DNA of 64,000 nt from Burkholderia dolosa (GCF_902499135.1 NZ_CABVPR010000012.1:39357-103356); one strand, 5' to 3'. Counted from the first letter of the stretch, positions 8,498 to 17,606 are shown. Made by a program: numbers and translations. Notes: generated from the sequence alone by a model not told the origin.

Positions 8498-8581
8498 ATG
8501 AACCGCTTCCTGTCCGCTCTCCGACGTCGCCGCTCGCCGCTCCGCCCGGATGCCGCCGGCTCGTCACGGACTCGCGCGTAA
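8498..8581 (+). CDS. candidate arginine-rich leader peptide of argD (27 codons)
   Basis: A short ORF between the ferredoxin-reductase gene and argD. The peptide begins [16 protein letters not shown] and has eight Arg in 27 codons, four of them consecutive at codons 9-12 (CGA CGT CGC CGC, so including codons uncommon in this GC-rich genome), one at codon 24 (CGG) and one at codon 26. An intrinsic terminator lies 43 bases after the stop, and argD starts 42 bases after the terminator. Mini-ORF with a run of the pathway amino acid, then terminator, then biosynthetic gene is the classic layout of ribosome-mediated attenuation. This is inference; translation has not been shown, and no Shine-Dalgarno is visible if the start site is at 8496-8498. 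Confidence 0.5.
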   Translation: MNRFLSALRRRRSPLRPDAAGSSRTRA

Positions 8582-8624
8582 CCCTCCCCGCCTCACCGGT
8601 TACGCACAAGCTGTTCGATCCACC

Positions 8625-8649
8625 AGCCACGGCATTCCGTGGCTTTTTT
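8625..8649 (+). terminator. argD: intrinsic terminator / candidate attenuator before argD
   Basis: AGCCACGG (8625-8632), loop CATT, CCGTGGCT (8637-8644), followed by a run of six T (8644-8649): a compact 8-bp G+C-rich hairpin with a U tract. Its 3' arm CCGTGGC (8637-8643) can also pair, with one G-U, with GTCACGG at 8563-8569 inside the mini-ORF, which would prevent the terminator; a ribosome stalled at codons 9-12 would leave that segment free. The alternative is that it simply ends transcription of the gene ending at 8396. Confidence 0.75.
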
Positions 8650-8690
8650 ATTGCCCGTTTCCCTTTCAACGTCCGCCGGAGTCTGCTGCC

Positions 8691-9875
8691 ATGCCCCTGA
8701 ACGATTACCCGATCGACTCGCTGATGTACATCACGAACCGCCCCGACATCGTGTTTACGCACGGCAAGGGTTCGTGGCTCTACGATCACACGGGCAAGCG
8801 CTATCTGGACTTCATCCAGGGTTGGGCCGTCAACAGCCTCGGTCACTGCAACGACGGCGTCGTCGAAGCGCTGAAGAAGCAGGCCGACACGCTGCTGAAC
8901 CCGTCGCCGGCGTTCTACAACGAGCCGATGGCGAAGCTTGCGGGCCTGCTCACGCAGCACAGCGTGTTCGACAAGGTGTTCTTCACGAACAGCGGCGCCG
9001 AAGCGAACGAAGGCGCGATCAAGCTCGCGCGCAAGTGGGGCCGCAAGTTCAGGAACGGCGCATACGAGATCATCACGTTCGACCACAGCTTCCACGGCCG
9101 CACGCTCGCGACGATGTCGGCGAGCGGCAAGGCCGGCTGGGACACGCTGTACGCGCCGCAGGTGCCCGGCTTCCCGAAGGCCGAGCTGAACGACATCAAC
9201 TCGGTCGAGAAGCTGATCACCGACAAGACCGTCGCGGTGATGCTCGAGCCGATCCAGGGCGAAGGCGGCGTGATCCCGGCCACGCGCGAGTTCATGCGCG
9301 AGCTGCGCGCGCTGACGAAACAGCACAACCTGCTGCTGATCGTCGATGAAGTCCAGAGCGGCTGCGGCCGTGCGGGCACGCTGTTCGCCTACGAGCTGTC
9401 CGGCGTCGAGCCCGACATCATGACGCTCGGCAAGGGCATCGGCAGCGGCGTGCCGCTCGCGGCGCTGCTGTCGAAGGCCGACGTCGCGGTGTTCGAGGCC
9501 GGCGATCAGGGCGGCACGTACAACGGCAATCCGCTGATGACGGCGGCCGGCTATGCGGTGATCTCGCAGCTCGTCGCGCCGGGCTTCCTCGAAGGCGTGC
9601 GTGCGCGCGGCGAATACCTGAAGCGCAAGCTGCTCGAGCTGTCGGAAGAGCGCGGCTTCGAAGGCGAGCGCGGCGAAGGCCTGCTGCGCGCGCTGCTGCT
9701 CGGCAAGGACATCGGCCCGCAAATCGTCGAGAAGGCGCGCGACATGCAGCCCGACGGCCTGCTGCTGAACGCCGCGCGGCCGAACCTGCTGCGCTTCATG
9801 CCGGCGCTGAACGTGACGACCGACGAGATCGATCAGATGATGGCGATGCTGCGCTCGATTCTCGACACGCTGTAA
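8691..9875 (+). CDS. argD: acetylornithine aminotransferase family protein (class III PLP)
   Basis: A 394-residue class III PLP-dependent aminotransferase that in the ArgD role converts N-acetylglutamate semialdehyde plus glutamate to N-acetylornithine. Visible motifs are [18 protein letters not shown] (PLP phosphate site), [24 protein letters not shown] and [15 protein letters not shown] with the Schiff-base Lys. The start [10 protein letters not shown] at 8691 has GGAG 9 bases upstream. Length matches ArgD. Class III specificity among acetylornithine, succinylornithine and 4-aminobutyrate cannot be settled by motif; the Arg-rich leader upstream favours arginine synthesis. A GNAT gene follows after 12 bp and is probably cotranscribed. 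Confidence 0.85.
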   Translation: MPLNDYPIDSLMYITNRPDIVFTHGKGSWLYDHTGKRYLDFIQGWAVNSLGHCNDGVVEALKKQADTLLNPSPAFYNEPMAKLAGLLTQHSVFDKVFFTNSGAEANEGAIKLARKWGRKFRNGAYEIITFDHSFHGRTLATMSASGKAGWDTLYAPQVPGFPKAELNDINSVEKLITDKTVAVMLEPIQGEGGVIPATREFMRELRALTKQHNLLLIVDEVQSGCGRAGTLFAYELSGVEPDIMTLGKGIGSGVPLAALLSKADVAVFEAGDQGGTYNGNPLMTAAGYAVISQLVAPGFLEGVRARGEYLKRKLLELSEERGFEGERGEGLLRALLLGKDIGPQIVEKARDMQPDGLLLNAARPNLLRFMPALNVTTDEIDQMMAMLRSILDTL

Positions 9876-9887
9876 CGAGGACGACCG

Positions 9888-10343
9888 ATGGATGCCGCCG
9901 CAACCGACGTCGCGATCCGACCGTTCGAACGCGCCGACACCGACGCGGTGCTCGCCGTGTGGCGCGACGCGTTTCCGCACTATGACGAGCCCGGCGCGCC
10001 GCCGCATCGCGACCCGCTGCGATCGATCGAGCTGAAGCTCGCGACGCAGCCGGAGCTGTTCTTCGTCGCGGTGTGCGGCGCACGGGTGGTCGGCACGCTG
10101 ATGGCGGGCTTCGACGGCCATCGCGGCTGGCTCTATTCGTTCGGCGTCGCGAACGGCGCGCGGCGGCTCGGCATCGGTCGCGCGCTGATCGCGCACGCGG
10201 AACGCGCGCTCGCGGCACGCGGCTGCCTGAAGGTCAATCTGCAGGTGCTGCCCGGCAACGACGACGCGTGCCGCTTTTACGCGGCGCTTGGGTATCGCGT
10301 CGAAGAGCGCATCTCGTTCGGCAAGACGCTGTCGGCTGCATGA
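9888..10343 (+). CDS. GNAT-family N-acetyltransferase (YpeA-like)
   Basis: A 151-residue acetyl-CoA-dependent acetyltransferase starting 12 bp after argD, so very likely in the same transcript. The acetyl-CoA site is the ARRLGIGRALIAHAERAL stretch (Q/RxxGxG/A), followed by the LKVNLQVLPGNDDACRFYAALGY segment typical of YpeA and related GNATs. Placement behind argD might suggest a role in acetylating an amino acid or the polyamine/arginine branch, but that is position-based inference; the acceptor is unknown. Confidence 0.85.
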   Translation: MDAAATDVAIRPFERADTDAVLAVWRDAFPHYDEPGAPPHRDPLRSIELKLATQPELFFVAVCGARVVGTLMAGFDGHRGWLYSFGVANGARRLGIGRALIAHAERALAARGCLKVNLQVLPGNDDACRFYAALGYRVEERISFGKTLSAA

Positions 10344-10463
10344 CGCGACGCGGCGCGTTGCGCCGGCCGGCGTCGGTGCGTGATCGGCGGCCGCATCGGC
10401 GTACCGCGTCGCTGCATGCCGATGCACGCACGAAGTGCGACGCGAGCGAGCGCCCACAACAAG

Positions 10464-10496
10464 AAAAAGGGCCGTCACGGCATCCCGTGACGGCCC
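10464..10496 (-). terminator. terminator of the liv operon
   Basis: A 12-bp perfect stem, GGGCCGTCACGG (10469-10480) and CCGTGACGGCCC (10485-10496), with a CATC loop. Five A on the left (10464-10468) become the U tract for leftward transcription, so it terminates the operon that ends with livF at 10551. It could also stop rightward reading from the GNAT gene, with only a TT tail. Confidence 0.85.
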
Positions 10497-10550
10497 TTCG
10501 AACGCGTCGCGCCGCGCGTACAGCTCACCGCATCGCGACGCGCGCTTCGC

Positions 10551-11267
10551 TCATTCGCCGAGATACGCGGCGCGCACCTTCGGATCGTCGAGCATCTGCT
10601 TCGCGTCGCCTTCCATCGTGACCGTGCCCGAATCCATCACGTAGCCGCGATCGGCCGCCTGCAGCGCGAGGCGTGCGTTCTGTTCGACGAGCAGCACCGT
10701 GATGCCCTCCTTCGAGATCTCGCGCACCACTTCGAAGATCTTTTCAACCATGATCGGCGACAGGCCCATCGACGGCTCGTCGAGCAACAGCAGCTTCGGC
10801 TTGGACAGGATCGCACGCGCCATCGCGAGCATCTGCTGCTCGCCTCCCGACAGCGTGCCCGCGAGCTGCGACGCACGCTCCTTCAGCCGCGGGAAGAAGC
10901 CGAACATCCGGTCGACGTCCTTCTTGATCTGCTCCTTGTCGTTGCGCAGATACGCGCCCATCTGCATGTTCTCGACGATCGACATCCGCGCGAAGATCCC
11001 GCGGCCTTCCGGCACCATCGCGAGGCCGCGCTTGAGCAGCTCGTGCGGCGGCACGCCCTTGATCGACTTGCCGTCGTATTCGATGTCGCCGGCCGAATAC
11101 GGCTTCAGGCCGGTGATCGCCTTCATCGTCGTGGTCTTGCCCGCGCCGTTCGCCCCGATCAGCGTCACGAGCTCGCCCTGACGGACTTCCATGTCAACGC
11201 CCTTGACGGCCTGAATGCCGCCGTAGTTGACCTGCAAGCCCTTGATTTTCAACATTGCCGCTGCCAT
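10551..11267 (-). CDS. livF: branched-chain amino acid ABC transporter, ATP-binding protein LivF
   Basis: A 238-residue ABC ATPase of the HAAT transporter, acting on the cytoplasmic face with LivG to drive uptake of leucine, isoleucine and valine or related amino acids. Walker A is GANGAGKTT (38-46), the signature LSGGEQQ (139-145), Walker B LLLLDEP (159-165), and the switch His is replaced in LLVEQNARLAL, as usual in LivF. The start ATG at 11267 shares its A with the livG stop codon (TGATG), so translation is coupled. It is the last gene of the operon before the 12-bp stem terminator. Confidence 0.93.
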   Translation of the reverse strand: MAAAMLKIKGLQVNYGGIQAVKGVDMEVRQGELVTLIGANGAGKTTTMKAITGLKPYSAGDIEYDGKSIKGVPPHELLKRGLAMVPEGRGIFARMSIVENMQMGAYLRNDKEQIKKDVDRMFGFFPRLKERASQLAGTLSGGEQQMLAMARAILSKPKLLLLDEPSMGLSPIMVEKIFEVVREISKEGITVLLVEQNARLALQAADRGYVMDSGTVTMEGDAKQMLDDPKVRAAYLGE

Positions 11268-12043
11268 CAGTGCACCCCTGCGCCGAGATATGCCTCAATC
11301 ACCTTCGGATTCTTCTGCACGTCCTGCGGCAGACCCTCGGCGATCACCTTGCCGTAATCGAGCACCGTCATCCGGTTGCACAGCCCCATCACGAGCTTCA
11401 CGTCGTGCTCGATCAGCAGGATCGTGCGGCCGTCGGAGCGGATCTTGTCGAGCAGGCGCGTGAGTTCGACCTTCTCGGTCGCGTTCATCCCGGCTGCCGG
11501 CTCGTCGAGCGCGAGCAGCTTCGGGTCCGTCGCGAGCGCCCGCGCGATTTCGAGGCGCCGCTGATGGCCGTACGACAGGTTGCGCGCGGTGTAGTCCGCA
11601 TACTGCAGCACGCCGACGTATTCGAGCAGCTCGATCGCGCGCTCCTTGATCTCGCGCTCTTCCTGACGCTCGGCCGGCGTCTGGAACACCGCGCCGAGCA
11701 ACCCGTGCTTGGTGCGCACGTGGCGGCCGACCATCACGTTCTCGAGCGCGGTCATCCCGCCGAACAGCCGGATGTTCTGGAACGTGCGTGCGATGCCTGC
11801 CTTCGCGACCTGATGCACGGCCGTCGGCGTGTAGTGCTCGCCGTCCAGCTTGAACTCGCCGGAGTCCGGCGTGTAGAGGCCGGTGATCACGTTGAAGAAC
11901 GTGGTCTTGCCCGCGCCGTTCGGGCCGATCAGCCCGTAGATCTCGCCTTCGCGGATCTGCAGCCCGACGTCGGACAGTGCCTGCAGCCCGCCGAAGCGCT
12001 TGTTCACGCCCTGCACGGACAGACGGATTTGCTTGTCGCTCAT
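11267..12043 (-). CDS. livG: branched-chain amino acid ABC transporter, ATP-binding protein LivG
   Basis: A 258-residue ABC ATPase, partner of LivF. Walker A is GPNGAGKTT (40-48), the signature is NLSYGHQRRLEIARAL, and Walker B is LLALDEPAAGMN; the conserved LivG extension AEGLPQDVQKNPKVIEAYLG closes the protein, and ILLIEHDVKLVMGLC carries the switch His. It begins 23 bp downstream of livM and overlaps livF by one base. Length and motifs are those of the family, with no lesions. Confidence 0.93.
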   Translation of the reverse strand: MSDKQIRLSVQGVNKRFGGLQALSDVGLQIREGEIYGLIGPNGAGKTTFFNVITGLYTPDSGEFKLDGEHYTPTAVHQVAKAGIARTFQNIRLFGGMTALENVMVGRHVRTKHGLLGAVFQTPAERQEEREIKERAIELLEYVGVLQYADYTARNLSYGHQRRLEIARALATDPKLLALDEPAAGMNATEKVELTRLLDKIRSDGRTILLIEHDVKLVMGLCNRMTVLDYGKVIAEGLPQDVQKNPKVIEAYLGAGVH

Positions 12044-12066
12044 GTGTGGATCCCCTTGTCCGTTGA

Positions 12067-13236
12067 TTACGCGCGCACCGGCTTCTTGCTGTTGCGCTTC
12101 GCCAGTTTCGCGATCTTGTCCTCATGCTTCGGCGCGGGCCACAGGCCTTCCGAGCGGTACAGCATGATGATGACCATCGCGAGGCCGTACAGCGCCTGAC
12201 GGATCACTTCGGTATCGACGACGTCGTGGCCGAACAGCGCGTGCTGCAGCGGGCTCATCGTCGAACGCAGGAATTCGGGGAACACGGCGAGCAGCACCGC
12301 GCCGAGGATCACGCCCGGGATGTGCCCCATCCCGCCGAGCACGACGCACGCGAGCACGACGATCGACTCCCAGAACGTGAACGACTCGGGCGACACGAAG
12401 CCCTGGAACGCGCCGAACATCGCCCCCGACAGGCCGCCGAACGACGCGCCCATCGCGAACGCGAGCAGCTTCACGTTGCGCGTGTTGATGCCCATCGCCT
12501 TCGCGGCGATCTCGTCTTCGCGGATCGCGGCCCATGCGCGGCCGATGCGCGAGTGCTGCAGGCGCGTACAGACCCAGATCACCAGCAGCGCGCACAGCAC
12601 GAACAGGTAGTAGTACATGTACACCGACGGCAGCTGGAAGCCGAACAGCGTATGCGTCTGCGACAGGTTGAAGCCGCCGACGTGCACCGGATCGATGCCC
12701 GTGATCCCCTTCGGGCCGTTCGTGATGTTCACCGGACGGTCGAGGTTGTTCATGAAGATCCGGACGATTTCACCGAAGCCGAGCGTGACGATCGCGAGGT
12801 AGTCGCCGCGCAGGCGCAGCGTCGGCGCGCCGAGCAGGATCCCGAAGGTCGCGGCGAGCGCCATCGCGATCGGCACGATGATCAGGAACGGCACGTGCAG
12901 CCCGTTCGGCGCGAGCGCCGCGATCCACTCGAACTGCGAGGTCAGGTGCGGCGAGCTCAGCAGCGCCGCCGTATACGCGCCCACCGCGTAGAACGCGATG
13001 TAGCCGAGGTCGAGCAGGCCGGCGAAGCCGACCACGACGTTCAGCCCCAGCGCGAGCATCACGTACAGCATCGCGAAGTCGAGCACGCGAACCCAGTAGT
13101 TGCCGCCGGCCGCGCCGATCACCAGCGGTGCGGCGATCACGAAGGCCGCGGTCAGGATGCCGATGGTGACGGTCTTCGCGGTGTTGCGCTCTTCGACGAG
13201 CGTCGTCGACGATTCGATCGGTTGAATGGATGTCAT
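12067..13236 (-). CDS. livM: branched-chain amino acid ABC transporter permease LivM
   Basis: A 389-residue inner-membrane permease with 8-10 hydrophobic helices. The family signature LGLNVVVGFAGLLDLGYIAFYAVGAY is split here across residues about 55-85, and the coupling-helix region IGRAWAAIREDEIAAKAMGIN, which contacts the ATPases, lies in the second half. The start MTSIQPIESS at 13236 has GGGGAG about 9 bases upstream; a longer frame starting at 13275 overlaps livH and is not used. The gap to livH is 19 bp. It has a short Lys/Arg-rich cytoplasmic tail (about 25 residues). Confidence 0.92.
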   Translation of the reverse strand: MTSIQPIESSTTLVEERNTAKTVTIGILTAAFVIAAPLVIGAAGGNYWVRVLDFAMLYVMLALGLNVVVGFAGLLDLGYIAFYAVGAYTAALLSSPHLTSQFEWIAALAPNGLHVPFLIIVPIAMALAATFGILLGAPTLRLRGDYLAIVTLGFGEIVRIFMNNLDRPVNITNGPKGITGIDPVHVGGFNLSQTHTLFGFQLPSVYMYYYLFVLCALLVIWVCTRLQHSRIGRAWAAIREDEIAAKAMGINTRNVKLLAFAMGASFGGLSGAMFGAFQGFVSPESFTFWESIVVLACVVLGGMGHIPGVILGAVLLAVFPEFLRSTMSPLQHALFGHDVVDTEVIRQALYGLAMVIIMLYRSEGLWPAPKHEDKIAKLAKRNSKKPVRA

Positions 13237-13255
13237 GTTGTTTGCTCCCCTTCCG

Positions 13256-14206
13256 TTACGCGCGGTCCGCGACACGTTCGCCGAGCAGGCCCGACGGACG
13301 GAACACCAGCACGATGATCAGCACGATGAATGCGAACACGTCCTGGTAGTTGCTGCCGAACACGCCGCCGGTGAGGTTGCCGATGTAGCCGGCACCCAGC
13401 TGCTCGATCAGGCCGAGCAGCACGCCGCCGACCATCGCGCCGCCGAGGTTGCCGATCCCGCCGAGCACCGCGGCGGTGAACGCCTTCATGCCGGGGATGA
13501 AGCCCATGTAGAAGTGCACGTTGCCGTATTCGGACGCGATCATCACGCCGGCCAGCGCGGCGAGCGCGGAGCCGATCATGAACGTCGCGGAGATCACGAA
13601 GTTCGGGTTCACGCCCATCAGGCTCGCGGTGTTCGGGCTTTCGGCGATCGCGCGCATCGCGCGGCCGAGCTTCGTCTTGTGCACGAGCAGCAGCAGGCCC
13701 GCCATCACGATGAACGCGACCGCGATGATCACGATTTCGGTCACCGAGATCACGGCGCCCGGCGTCGTGTCGGTCGCCTTGATCACGTTGATCGGATCGG
13801 TCGGCAGCAGTTGCGGGAACGGCAGCGGATTGCGCGACCAGATGATCATCGCGGCGGTCTGCAGCAGGATCGACACGCCGATCGCGGTGATCAGCGGCGC
13901 GAGACGCGGCGCGCGGCGCAGCGGCCGATACGCGACGCGCTCGATCGTGAAGCCGACGAACGCGCAGACGATCGCGGCGATGCCGAGACCGATCGTCAGC
14001 GTCGCGACGTTGCCGAGTTCGGGGAAATGGTTCTGCAGCACGGTGATGGCCGACAGCGCGACCATCGCGCCGATCATCAGCACGTCGCCGTGCGCGAAGT
14101 TGATGATGCCGAGAATGCCGTACACCATCGTGTAGCCCAACGCGATGATGGCGTACACACTGCCGAGCACCAGCCCGTTGAGGATCTGCTGGATGAAAAT
14201 ATCCAT
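13256..14206 (-). CDS. livH: branched-chain amino acid ABC transporter permease LivH
   Basis: A 316-residue inner-membrane permease, first intact gene of the operon. It begins MDIFIQQILNGLVLGSVYAI, the standard LivH N-terminus, after a good ribosome binding site (AAGGAG, spacing 6). The signature LGYTMVYGILGIINFAHGDV is present, as are the coupling region LGRAMRAIAESPNTASLMGVN and FTAAVLGGIGNLGGAMVGG. It forms the translocation pore with LivM. The substrate-binding gene expected immediately upstream is decayed, so this transporter must use a binding protein encoded elsewhere. Confidence 0.93.
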   Translation of the reverse strand: MDIFIQQILNGLVLGSVYAIIALGYTMVYGILGIINFAHGDVLMIGAMVALSAITVLQNHFPELGNVATLTIGLGIAAIVCAFVGFTIERVAYRPLRRAPRLAPLITAIGVSILLQTAAMIIWSRNPLPFPQLLPTDPINVIKATDTTPGAVISVTEIVIIAVAFIVMAGLLLLVHKTKLGRAMRAIAESPNTASLMGVNPNFVISATFMIGSALAALAGVMIASEYGNVHFYMGFIPGMKAFTAAVLGGIGNLGGAMVGGVLLGLIEQLGAGYIGNLTGGVFGSNYQDVFAFIVLIIVLVFRPSGLLGERVADRA

Positions 14207-14373
14207 TTAAAGCTCCTTGGCCCGTGCTGCCGGAGGACGTTGCGCCCCGCGGGTAAGCGAGGAATCGCGCCATCTCGGCGACACTGCGGGTACTAGTCGA
14301 TACCGGTAAGGGTGAGTCGTCCCGGCGCGCGCCGCCCGGCCTGTACGGCCGGACCTGCTGCCGGAGCGGATAC

Positions 14374-14402
14374 AAAAACGGCACCGCACTGTTCCGGTGC
14401 CG
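14374..14402 (-). terminator. hairpin terminator after the livK remnant
   Basis: CGGCACCG (14379-14386) pairs with CGGTGCCG (14395-14402) around an 8-base loop; AAAAA at 14374-14378 gives a U tract for leftward transcription. It lies between the livK remnant and livH, a position where a partial terminator commonly sets a high binding-protein to permease ratio. Confidence 0.7.
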
Positions 14403-14417
14403 TCGCGAGTCCTGTCG

Positions 14418-14933
14418 CTAAATCGTCACGACGTCGAGGACGGTGTGGTTGGCCTCCTTGAAGTCGTAAGCCAGCGTGCCGAAATGGCCGTCGCCCGCGC
14501 CGGAATCCGTCGCGCGAATCGGGCCGCGCGCCGCGACGCAATCGGCCGCGGCGACACGCTGTTTCGTCGAGTCGAAATGAAGAGGGACCGGCACCCGTCG
14601 CGCGGCTGCCGCGCCGCGATCGCCCGCTTCGCGTCGGACATTGCCGCCGGCGAACGATGCACGCCGTGCGGGATGCGCACCGATCGTCAGGCCATGCGCG
14701 TAGATTTCGTCGATCGCCAAACCTGCCCCGTTTCCCTTGTCGTTTCCCAGCTGCGCGATGCGGCGCGTCGATGGCGCCGCATGCCCGGTTCCGGCGACGC
14801 GCACGTCGCTGGCCGGCGTTGTCGCGAGCGCCGCGGCCCCGCCGCCCGCCCTGCCGTCGCTCTTTTTGCTACGACCGGCAGTCATTGCAACCGGTGCGGC
14901 GACGGACACGGCGTAAGCCAACTTCACATGCAT
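14418..14933 (-). pseudogene. decayed livK: branched-chain amino acid binding protein with a large internal deletion
   Basis: The frame is open for 171 codons from MHVKLAYAVSVAAPVAM. Residues about 43-88 (VAGTGHAAPSTRRIAQLGND, then GNGAGLAIDEIYAHGLTIG) match the LivK N-lobe pattern KIGHVAPLTGGIAHLGKDNENGARLAVEEINAKGLTI, and the end (LAYDFKEANHTVLDVV) matches the LivK C-terminus. Some 200 residues of the two lobes between them are gone, and the rest is rich in Arg/Ala replacements. Position 20-21 reads AGRSKK where a lipobox Cys would be plausible. A full LivK is about 370-390 residues, so it cannot fold as a binding protein. Identification rests on remembered family sequence. Confidence 0.7.
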
Positions 14934-15149
14934 CGAATAGGTCTCCTGCGCCTTGCCAAAATCCGGTTTCAAAGCCATTCCGGCCTGAAAACGGGCGCAT
15001 TGTAACTCCATTTGGAACGCGCCAATATTCCTGATTCGATGGGGTTTTCCTGCATTGCAACCAATTTTGAGAAACGGGCAGGAATATGCGGAGCAACCCG
15101 GTTGCACCGTGATTGTGAATATCGGTTGCGATTGCGTTTTCGTCGCACA

Positions 15150-15176
15150 AAAAAAGCGCGCCGTCAGGCGCGCTTT
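15150..15176 (-). terminator. terminator of fkpB-ispH
   Basis: AAAGCGCGCC (15153-15162), loop GTCA, GGCGCGCTTT (15167-15176), preceded on the left by more A, which form the U tract for leftward transcription out of ispH. Confidence 0.8.
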
Positions 15177-15201
15177 GGTGCTCCGCGGTGCGACGCCGCA
15201 A

Positions 15202-16179
15202 TCAGGCGGCAGGCAGGTTCAAGCCACGCGGCAGCGGAAACGACACGTTTTCCTCGATGCCTTCGAGTGCGCGGACGTTGCGCACGCCCAGTTCGCGCAG
15301 CCGCGCGATCACGGCCTGCGCGAGCACTTCGGGCGCCGATGCGCCGGCCGTCACGCCGATGCGGCGCTTGCCGGCCACCCATGCCGGATCGATCTGGTCC
15401 GGCGCGTCGACCATGTACGCGGCCACGCCGCGCTTCTCGGCCACTTCGCGCAGGCGGCTCGAGTTCGAGCTGTTCGGGCTGCCGACGACGATCACGACAT
15501 CGCACTGCGGCGCCATGAACTTCACCGCGTCCTGACGGTTCTGCGTCGCGTAGCAGATGTCCTGCTTCTTCGGTTCGCGGATCTTCGGATACTTCGCCTT
15601 CAGCGCGGCGATGATCTCGGCCGCGTCGTCGACCGACAGCGTCGTCTGCGTGACGAGCGCGATCCGTTCGGGATCGGCGAGCTCGAGCTTCTGCACGTCC
15701 TCGACGCTTTCGACCAGATGCATCCCGCGCTCGACCTGGCCCATCGTGCCTTCGACTTCCGGGTGGCCCTTGTGGCCGATCATCACGATGTCGACGCCGT
15801 CCTGGCGCATCTTTGCGACTTCGACGTGCACCTTCGTGACGAGCGGGCACGTCGCGTCGTAGATGCGCAGCCCGCGCACCGCGGCTTCGTCGCGCACGGC
15901 CTTCGACACGCCGTGCGCACTGAAGATCACGGTGTTGCCGGACGGCACTTCCTCGAGCTCTTCGACGAAGATCGCGCCCTTCTTCTTCAGATCCTCGACC
16001 ACGTACTTGTTGTGGACGATCTCGTGGCGGACGTAGATCGGCGCACCGTGCATCGCAATCGCGCGCTCGACGATCTCGATCGCGCGATCGACGCCCGCGC
16101 AGAAACCGCGCGGCTGCGCGAGCAGGATTTCGGCGTCGGCGGCAACCGTCTGTCCGGACAGCGTATCGGTGGTGCTCAT
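15202..16179 (-). CDS. ispH: 4-hydroxy-3-methylbut-2-enyl diphosphate reductase
   Basis: A 325-residue IspH/LytB, the last enzyme of the MEP isoprenoid pathway, reducing HMBPP to IPP and DMAPP with a [4Fe-4S] cluster. The three cluster Cys are visible: Cys27 ([11 protein letters not shown]), Cys111 ([11 protein letters not shown]) and Cys209 (ICYATQNRQ). The substrate-site motifs [32 protein letters not shown] and [11 protein letters not shown] are intact. The start [10 protein letters not shown] at 16179 lies 2 bp after the fkpB stop, the conserved fkpB-ispH pairing also found in E. coli. Confidence 0.95.
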   Translation of the reverse strand: MSTTDTLSGQTVAADAEILLAQPRGFCAGVDRAIEIVERAIAMHGAPIYVRHEIVHNKYVVEDLKKKGAIFVEELEEVPSGNTVIFSAHGVSKAVRDEAAVRGLRIYDATCPLVTKVHVEVAKMRQDGVDIVMIGHKGHPEVEGTMGQVERGMHLVESVEDVQKLELADPERIALVTQTTLSVDDAAEIIAALKAKYPKIREPKKQDICYATQNRQDAVKFMAPQCDVVIVVGSPNSSNSSRLREVAEKRGVAAYMVDAPDQIDPAWVAGKRRIGVTAGASAPEVLAQAVIARLRELGVRNVRALEGIEENVSFPLPRGLNLPAA

Positions 16180-16181
16180 GA

Positions 16182-16637
16182 TTACAGGATTCCGATGATT
16201 TTCACTTCGAACGTGAGCGCTTGGCCCGCGAGCGGATGATTGAAGTCGAACAGCGCCGAGGTTTCGCCGACTTCCTTCAGCACCCCTGCATAGCGGCCGC
16301 CGTCCGGCGCGTTGAACTCGATCAGCTCGCCCGGCGTGAAGTCGTCGCCGACCATCCCGTTCTCGCGCAGCGTCGACAGCGTCACGCGCTGCAGCATGTC
16401 GGGATTGCGGGGACCGAACCCTTGCTCGGGCGTTAGCTGAAAAGTCGAATGGTCGCCGACCTTCAGCCCCAGCAGAATCTGTTCCAGCGAGGGCGCCAGT
16501 TGCCCGGCGCCGAGCAGCAGCGTGGCGGGCTTGTCGGAGAAGGTGTTGACGATGTCGGCGCCGTCGGCCAGTGCAAGCCGGTAATGCAGCGTGACATGGG
16601 AACCGGGCTTCACTTCGGATAGATCGATGAGGCTCAT
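16182..16637 (-). CDS. fkpB: FKBP-type peptidyl-prolyl isomerase SlpA-like
   Basis: A 151-residue SlyD/SlpA-type FKBP with isomerase and chaperone roles in the cytoplasm. The FKBP strands flank an inserted flap domain: [19 protein letters not shown] at the start, [21 protein letters not shown], the insert about residues 70-125, and the closing [19 protein letters not shown]. It lacks SlyD's long His-rich tail. It is immediately upstream of ispH, with 2 bp between them. Confidence 0.9.
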   Translation of the reverse strand: MSLIDLSEVKPGSHVTLHYRLALADGADIVNTFSDKPATLLLGAGQLAPSLEQILLGLKVGDHSTFQLTPEQGFGPRNPDMLQRVTLSTLRENGMVGDDFTPGELIEFNAPDGGRYAGVLKEVGETSALFDFNHPLAGQALTFEVKIIGIL

Positions 16638-16757
16638 GAATTACTCGTTCAGTCGGCGCCCGAACGGCCGAAAGGCCCAGCGCAAAGCCAATATTGTAAG
16701 TCACATGAGCGTGCAAGGCTGAAAGTGCGACGACGTCGCGCAGAGGGCCGGCCGCCG

Positions 16758-17549
16758 ATGGAGTTTCGGATCATGCTGTCACCCTGCCTCGTCTTTCCGC
16801 CGCCCGAATGCCGCGACACGCCCGATGCGCGCGAAAATCCGCCGCCGCGCCCCGCCGTCACGCCGACGCGCCGGCGCCGCCCGCGCAACTGGCGCTCCGA
16901 TCTGCCGCGCGAACGGCTGCTGGAGCGCGGGCCGGGCGCGCTGACCGACGCGGAGCTGGTCGCGCTGCTGCTCGGCACCGGCTCGCGCGGGCAGGACGTA
17001 TTCGTCAGTGCGCGCGCACTGCTCGACCGCTTCGGCGGCTCGCTGCGCGGCATGCTCGACGCGGCGCCCGCGGAGTTCGAAACCCATCCCGGCATCGGCG
17101 CCGCGCGGGCGGCGCTGCTGATCGCGGTGACGGAACTGGCGCGCCGTGCGCTGGCGGAAGAGGTCGACGAGCGTCTGCGGATCGGTTCGCCGGGCGCGGT
17201 CGAAGACTTCCTGAGGCTGAAGATCGGCACGCGCGAGCACGAAGTATTCGTCACGCTTTATCTGGATGCACGTCACGGCGTGATCGACGTCGAGGAAAGC
17301 GCGCGCGGCTCGCTGACGCGCATGGCCGTCTATCCGCGCGAGATCGTGCGTCGCGCGCTCGCGCTGAACGCCGCCGCGCTGATCGTCGCGCACAATCATC
17401 CTTCCGGCGCGGTTCAGCCGAGCGCCGAAGACCGCCGGCTCACGCGCGTGCTGCGCGAAGCGCTCGCGCTCGTCGACGTGCGGCTGCTCGATCACGTCGT
17501 GGTCGGCACGGCGGAAACGTTCTCGTTTGCACGCGCCGGCTGGCTGTAG
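16758..17549 (+). CDS. radC: RadC-family JAB/MPN-domain protein
   Basis: A RadC homologue with N-terminal Arg/Pro-rich extension, helix-hairpin-helix region ([17 protein letters not shown] to [13 protein letters not shown]) and C-terminal JAMM metalloprotease-like domain whose zinc motif is AHNHPSG...SAED (H-x-H-x7-S-x2-D). The RadC name reflects an old misassignment to recombinational repair; the actual role is unsettled. I place the start at ATG 16758 ([10 protein letters not shown]), which has GAGGG about 10 bases upstream; ATG 16773 is also possible. The preceding 120 bp separate it from the divergent fkpB. Confidence 0.9.
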   Translation: MEFRIMLSPCLVFPPPECRDTPDARENPPPRPAVTPTRRRRPRNWRSDLPRERLLERGPGALTDAELVALLLGTGSRGQDVFVSARALLDRFGGSLRGMLDAAPAEFETHPGIGAARAALLIAVTELARRALAEEVDERLRIGSPGAVEDFLRLKIGTREHEVFVTLYLDARHGVIDVEESARGSLTRMAVYPREIVRRALALNAAALIVAHNHPSGAVQPSAEDRRLTRVLREALALVDVRLLDHVVVGTAETFSFARAGWL

Positions 17550-17606
17550 ACTGTGGCCCGCCGCGATGGGCGCACCGCCCCGTATAACGACGCAGCGAAA
17601 TTGGGT

